Assembly: GCA_902581585.1 (NCBI GenBank) | Contig: CACHPB010000005.1 | Location: 1 to 64,000, forward strand | Source: an uncultured Pelagibacteraceae bacterium | GTDB lineage: Bacteria; Pseudomonadota; Alphaproteobacteria; Pelagibacterales; Pelagibacteraceae | Length of the DNA stretch: 64,000 nucleotides | Direction of reading: 5' to 3' | In this document: positions 60,826 through 64,000 of the stretch, piece by piece | How positions within the stretch are numbered: position 1 is the first letter of the stretch | How the letters are laid out: every line of letters starts with the position of its first letter | The notes under the pieces: model-generated | Database searches by the model: none | The model's input: only the letters and a program-made list of their open reading frames with translations | Told to the model about the DNA's origin: nothing | Program-made: the position numbers and the translations under genes

Positions 60826-63800
60826 AAAAATATTAGTAATTGGTGCAGGCCCAATAATAATTGGGCAAGCATGTGAATTTGATTACTCTGGTACACAAGC
60901 ATGTAAGGCTCTTAAAGATGAAGGTTTTGAGGTAGTATTAATAAATTCAAATCCTGCAACTATAATGACAGATCCTGGAGTTGCAGATAAAACTTATATA
61001 GAACCTATTACAATTGCTGTCCTTGAGGAAGTAATCAAAAAAGAAAAGCCTAATGCAATTCTTCCTACTATGGGCGGGCAGACCGCTTTAAATTTAGCAA
61101 TTAGTGCAGAAAAAGCAGGTCTTCTTAAAAAATATAAAATTGAACTAATAGGGGCAAATTCAAAAGCAATTGAAAACGCTGAGGACCGTAAAAAATTTAG
61201 AAAAAATATGTCTGACATTGGTTTAGATTTACCAAAGTCTAGGATCATAAATAATTTCAAAGACGCCTCAACATGTTTAAAAGAAATTGGTTTACCTGCA
61301 ATTATAAGACCTTCATTCACATTGGGTGGATTAGGTGGAGGAATAGCAAAAAGTAAAAAAGAATTCTTTAAACTTGTTAGAAATGGAATGAATGAGTCGC
61401 CTCAAAATCAAGTTTTAATTGAAGAGTCTTTAGAAGGGTGGAAAGAGTTTGAGATGGAGGTTGTAAGAGACAAAAATGACAACTGTATAATTATTTGTTC
61501 TATAGAAAATGTTGATCCAATGGGAATACATACTGGGGACTCAATTACTGTCGCTCCAGCTTTAACGCTCACTGATAAAGAATACCAAGTCATGAGAAAT
61601 GCCTCTATTGCTTGTTTGAGAAAAATTGGGGTTGAGACGGGAGGGTCAAATGTGCAGTTTGCAATTAACCCTAGAAATGGAAGAATGGTTATAATTGAGA
61701 TGAATCCTAGGGTATCAAGATCGTCAGCTCTTGCCTCTAAAGCCACAGGTTTTCCAATCGCAAAAGTAGCTGCTAAACTTGCAGTTGGATATACTCTTGA
61801 CGAATTAAAAAATGAAATTACAAAGGTAACGCCAGCTTCATTTGAACCAACAATTGATTATGTAGTTACAAAAATACCTAGATTTACATTTGAGAAATTT
61901 TCTGACACCAAAGCTGTGCTTGGAACCTCAATGAGATCGGTTGGCGAGGCAATGGCAATTGGTAGAAATTTTAAAGAATCCTTCCAAAAAGCTTTAGTTT
62001 CATTAGAAACTGGGTTATCTGGATTAGATAGTTTGTTTAATTATTCAAAAAAAGAGATCTTAAAAAATTTAAAAGTTAGTATTCCAAATAGACTACTATT
62101 AATTGGTGAAGCTTTTAGGAAAAATATTCCATTAAACACAATATATAAACTTTCAAAAGTTGATCCTTGGTTTCTTAATCAAATCAAAGATCTTGTTGAT
62201 GAAGAAAAAAATATAATTCAGAAAGGAATTCCAAAAAAATACAATGAGTTTAATAGAATTAAATCTATTGGTTTTTCAGATAAAAAATTATCAAAACTTA
62301 CAGGAATTAAAGAAAAAATCGTAAAATCTAAAAGAGTTGCTCTTAAAGTTTTGCCTGTCTTTAAAAAAGTAGATACTTGCGCGGCAGAATTTAAATCTTT
62401 TACTCCGTATATGTATTCAACGTATCAGAGAAATTTTGCATTAAATACTGAGTGTGAGGCCGATCCTAGTAATAAACAAAAAATAATTATACTTGGAGGA
62501 GGTCCAAATAGAATTGGTCAAGGAATAGAATTTGATTATTGCTGTTGTCAGGCAAGTTTTTCTCTAAAGGAAGCTGGATTTGAAACAATTATGGTAAATT
62601 GTAATCCAGAAACTGTTTCGACAGATTACGATACAAGTGATAGATTATACTTTGAGCCTCTTATAGAGGAATATGTTCAAAATATTATTCTAAAAGAAAA
62701 ATCAAAAGGAAATTTGATTGGAGTTATTGCTCAATTTGGAGGTCAAACTCCAATTAAATTAGCAAAATTTTTGCATGAAAACAACTTACCAATACTTGGT
62801 ACTCAATATGGTTCAATTGATTTAGCAGAGGATAGAGATCGTTTCAGAGATCTATTAAACAAACTGAATTTAAAACAAGCAAAAAGTGGTATTGCTAACA
62901 AGTTTGATCAAGCAATTAAAATAAGTGAAAAAATTGGTCTTCCAGTTGTTGTAAGACCCTCGTATGTTTTGGGTGGAAGAGCAATGGAAATAGTTCATGA
63001 TAAAAGCCAACTTAAAAAATTTGTTAATGAAGCTTTCAGAGCTTCAGAGCAAAATCCAATTTTAATTGATAAATTTATAGATCATGCAATGGAAGTTGAT
63101 GTTGATGCTATCTCTGATGGAAAAGATGTTTATGTTGCAGGTATAATGCAACACATTGAAGAAGCAGGAGTTCATTCTGGGGACTCAGCATGTTGTTTAC
63201 CTCCAGTATCAATCAAAGATAATCTTTTAAAAGAAATTAAAATCCAAACTAGAAAATTAGCATTAGCACTAAAAGTTAAAGGTCTTTTAAATATTCAATT
63301 CGCAATAAAGAAGGATGAAATATTTGTTATAGAAGTAAACCCAAGAGCAAGTAGAACAGTTCCATTCGTCTCAAAAGCTAATGGGGTTCCGCTAGCTAAA
63401 ATTGCGTCCAGAATAATGGCAGGAGAAAAACTTTCAAAATATAAATTAAAATATAAAACCAACAAAAAATTTGCGGTCAAAGAAGCAGTATTCCCATTCA
63501 ACAAATTTCCTGATAGTGATCTATTGCTTGGACCAGAAATGAAATCTACTGGAGAGGTGATGGGTTTTGATGATGATTTTGGTATGGCAATAGCCAAAAG
63601 TCAGATAGCAGCAGCAAATTCATTACCAACAAAAGGTTTAGCATTTTTATCTGTTAAAGATTCTCATAAACAAGAAATAATTGGTATTGCACAAAGGTTG
63701 TTAAAATTGGGATTTTCTTTGTCAGCAACAAAAGGGACTGCAGATATTTTAATTAAAAATGGTATGAAATGCAGAAAAATTAATAAAGTGAGTAGTGGTA

Positions 63801-64000
63801 AACCTCATATAGTGGATGTACTTAATTCAAAGAAAATATCTTTAGTAATTAATACTGGTGGTGGAAATAGTGAAAATAGAATAAGTGATGCAAAGGCTTT
63901 AAGAAGAGGAACCTTGGCTAATAAAATTCCATATTGTACAAATATGTCTACCGCATATTCATTTTTAGAGGCAATAAATGCTCTGAAAACGAAAAAACTT
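60803..64000 (+). CDS. carB: Carbamoyl-phosphate synthase large subunit, 3' truncated by window edge (not in ORF track)
   Basis: Manual translation from ATG 60803: [68 protein letters not shown]...; frame still open at the end (...[17 protein letters not shown]); overlaps carA by 23 bp. Confidence 0.97.
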   Translation, partial: MPKRKDIKKILVIGAGPIIIGQACEFDYSGTQACKALKDEGFEVVLINSNPATIMTDPGVADKTYIEPITIAVLEEVIKKEKPNAILPTMGGQTALNLAISAEKAGLLKKYKIELIGANSKAIENAEDRKKFRKNMSDIGLDLPKSRIINNFKDASTCLKEIGLPAIIRPSFTLGGLGGGIAKSKKEFFKLVRNGMNESPQNQVLIEESLEGWKEFEMEVVRDKNDNCIIICSIENVDPMGIHTGDSITVAPALTLTDKEYQVMRNASIACLRKIGVETGGSNVQFAINPRNGRMVIIEMNPRVSRSSALASKATGFPIAKVAAKLAVGYTLDELKNEITKVTPASFEPTIDYVVTKIPRFTFEKFSDTKAVLGTSMRSVGEAMAIGRNFKESFQKALVSLETGLSGLDSLFNYSKKEILKNLKVSIPNRLLLIGEAFRKNIPLNTIYKLSKVDPWFLNQIKDLVDEEKNIIQKGIPKKYNEFNRIKSIGFSDKKLSKLTGIKEKIVKSKRVALKVLPVFKKVDTCAAEFKSFTPYMYSTYQRNFALNTECEADPSNKQKIIILGGGPNRIGQGIEFDYCCCQASFSLKEAGFETIMVNCNPETVSTDYDTSDRLYFEPLIEEYVQNIILKEKSKGNLIGVIAQFGGQTPIKLAKFLHENNLPILGTQYGSIDLAEDRDRFRDLLNKLNLKQAKSGIANKFDQAIKISEKIGLPVVVRPSYVLGGRAMEIVHDKSQLKKFVNEAFRASEQNPILIDKFIDHAMEVDVDAISDGKDVYVAGIMQHIEEAGVHSGDSACCLPPVSIKDNLLKEIKIQTRKLALALKVKGLLNIQFAIKKDEIFVIEVNPRASRTVPFVSKANGVPLAKIASRIMAGEKLSKYKLKYKTNKKFAVKEAVFPFNKFPDSDLLLGPEMKSTGEVMGFDDDFGMAIAKSQIAAANSLPTKGLAFLSVKDSHKQEIIGIAQRLLKLGFSLSATKGTADILIKNGMKCRKINKVSSGKPHIVDVLNSKKISLVINTGGGNSENRISDAKALRRGTLANKIPYCTNMSTAYSFLEAINALKTKKL

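Noticed and set aside
60994-63597. Minus-strand track ORFs 60994-61320, 61408-61746, 63295-63597
   Set aside because: Antisense shadows of carB, which is continuous on the plus strand but missed by the track because it is truncated by the window end.

Overview
The window is AT-rich, gene-dense DNA whose gene content and style fit a streamlined marine alphaproteobacterium of the SAR11/Pelagibacterales type (inference from proteorhodopsin + ferredoxin + FNR, tiny intergenic gaps and protein style; no search was run). Left to right it holds: a P-loop kinase running off the left edge (absent from the ORF track); two GFA-family proteins; an SOS-type umuDC pair with a perfect GTTC-N7-GTTC LexA-type box; a tightly overlapping ~10 kb minus-strand operon of secreted polysaccharide lyases, a glycoside hydrolase, DUF1501/DUF1800 and polyprenol-type glycosyltransferases; DksA-like, GST, FNR, ferredoxin and a blue-tuned proteorhodopsin; metabolic genes (prpE-like, dihydroorotase, ygfZ, fumC) and uvrD, pepP, ligA, bamD, lpxC; a complete division/cell-wall (dcw) cluster with unusual order (ftsZ directly after mraZ) and a murE-murF fusion; rnpB; ampD-like, mlaA, mlaC; a ~1.5 kb mini-island bounded by a tRNA and a 47-bp perfect duplicate of that tRNA's 3' half; a TPR-sulfotransferase; tRNA-Val; rpoD-dnaG-yqeY; carA and a truncated carB (absent from the ORF track). 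Strongest items for follow-up: (1) ftsQ appears split between two frames exactly at a U_UUU_UUA slippery heptamer inside a T8 run; (2) the tRNA-bounded mini-island; (3) the lyase/GH/DUF1501-DUF1800/GT operon; (4) the relocated ftsZ plus a phased MraZ box.
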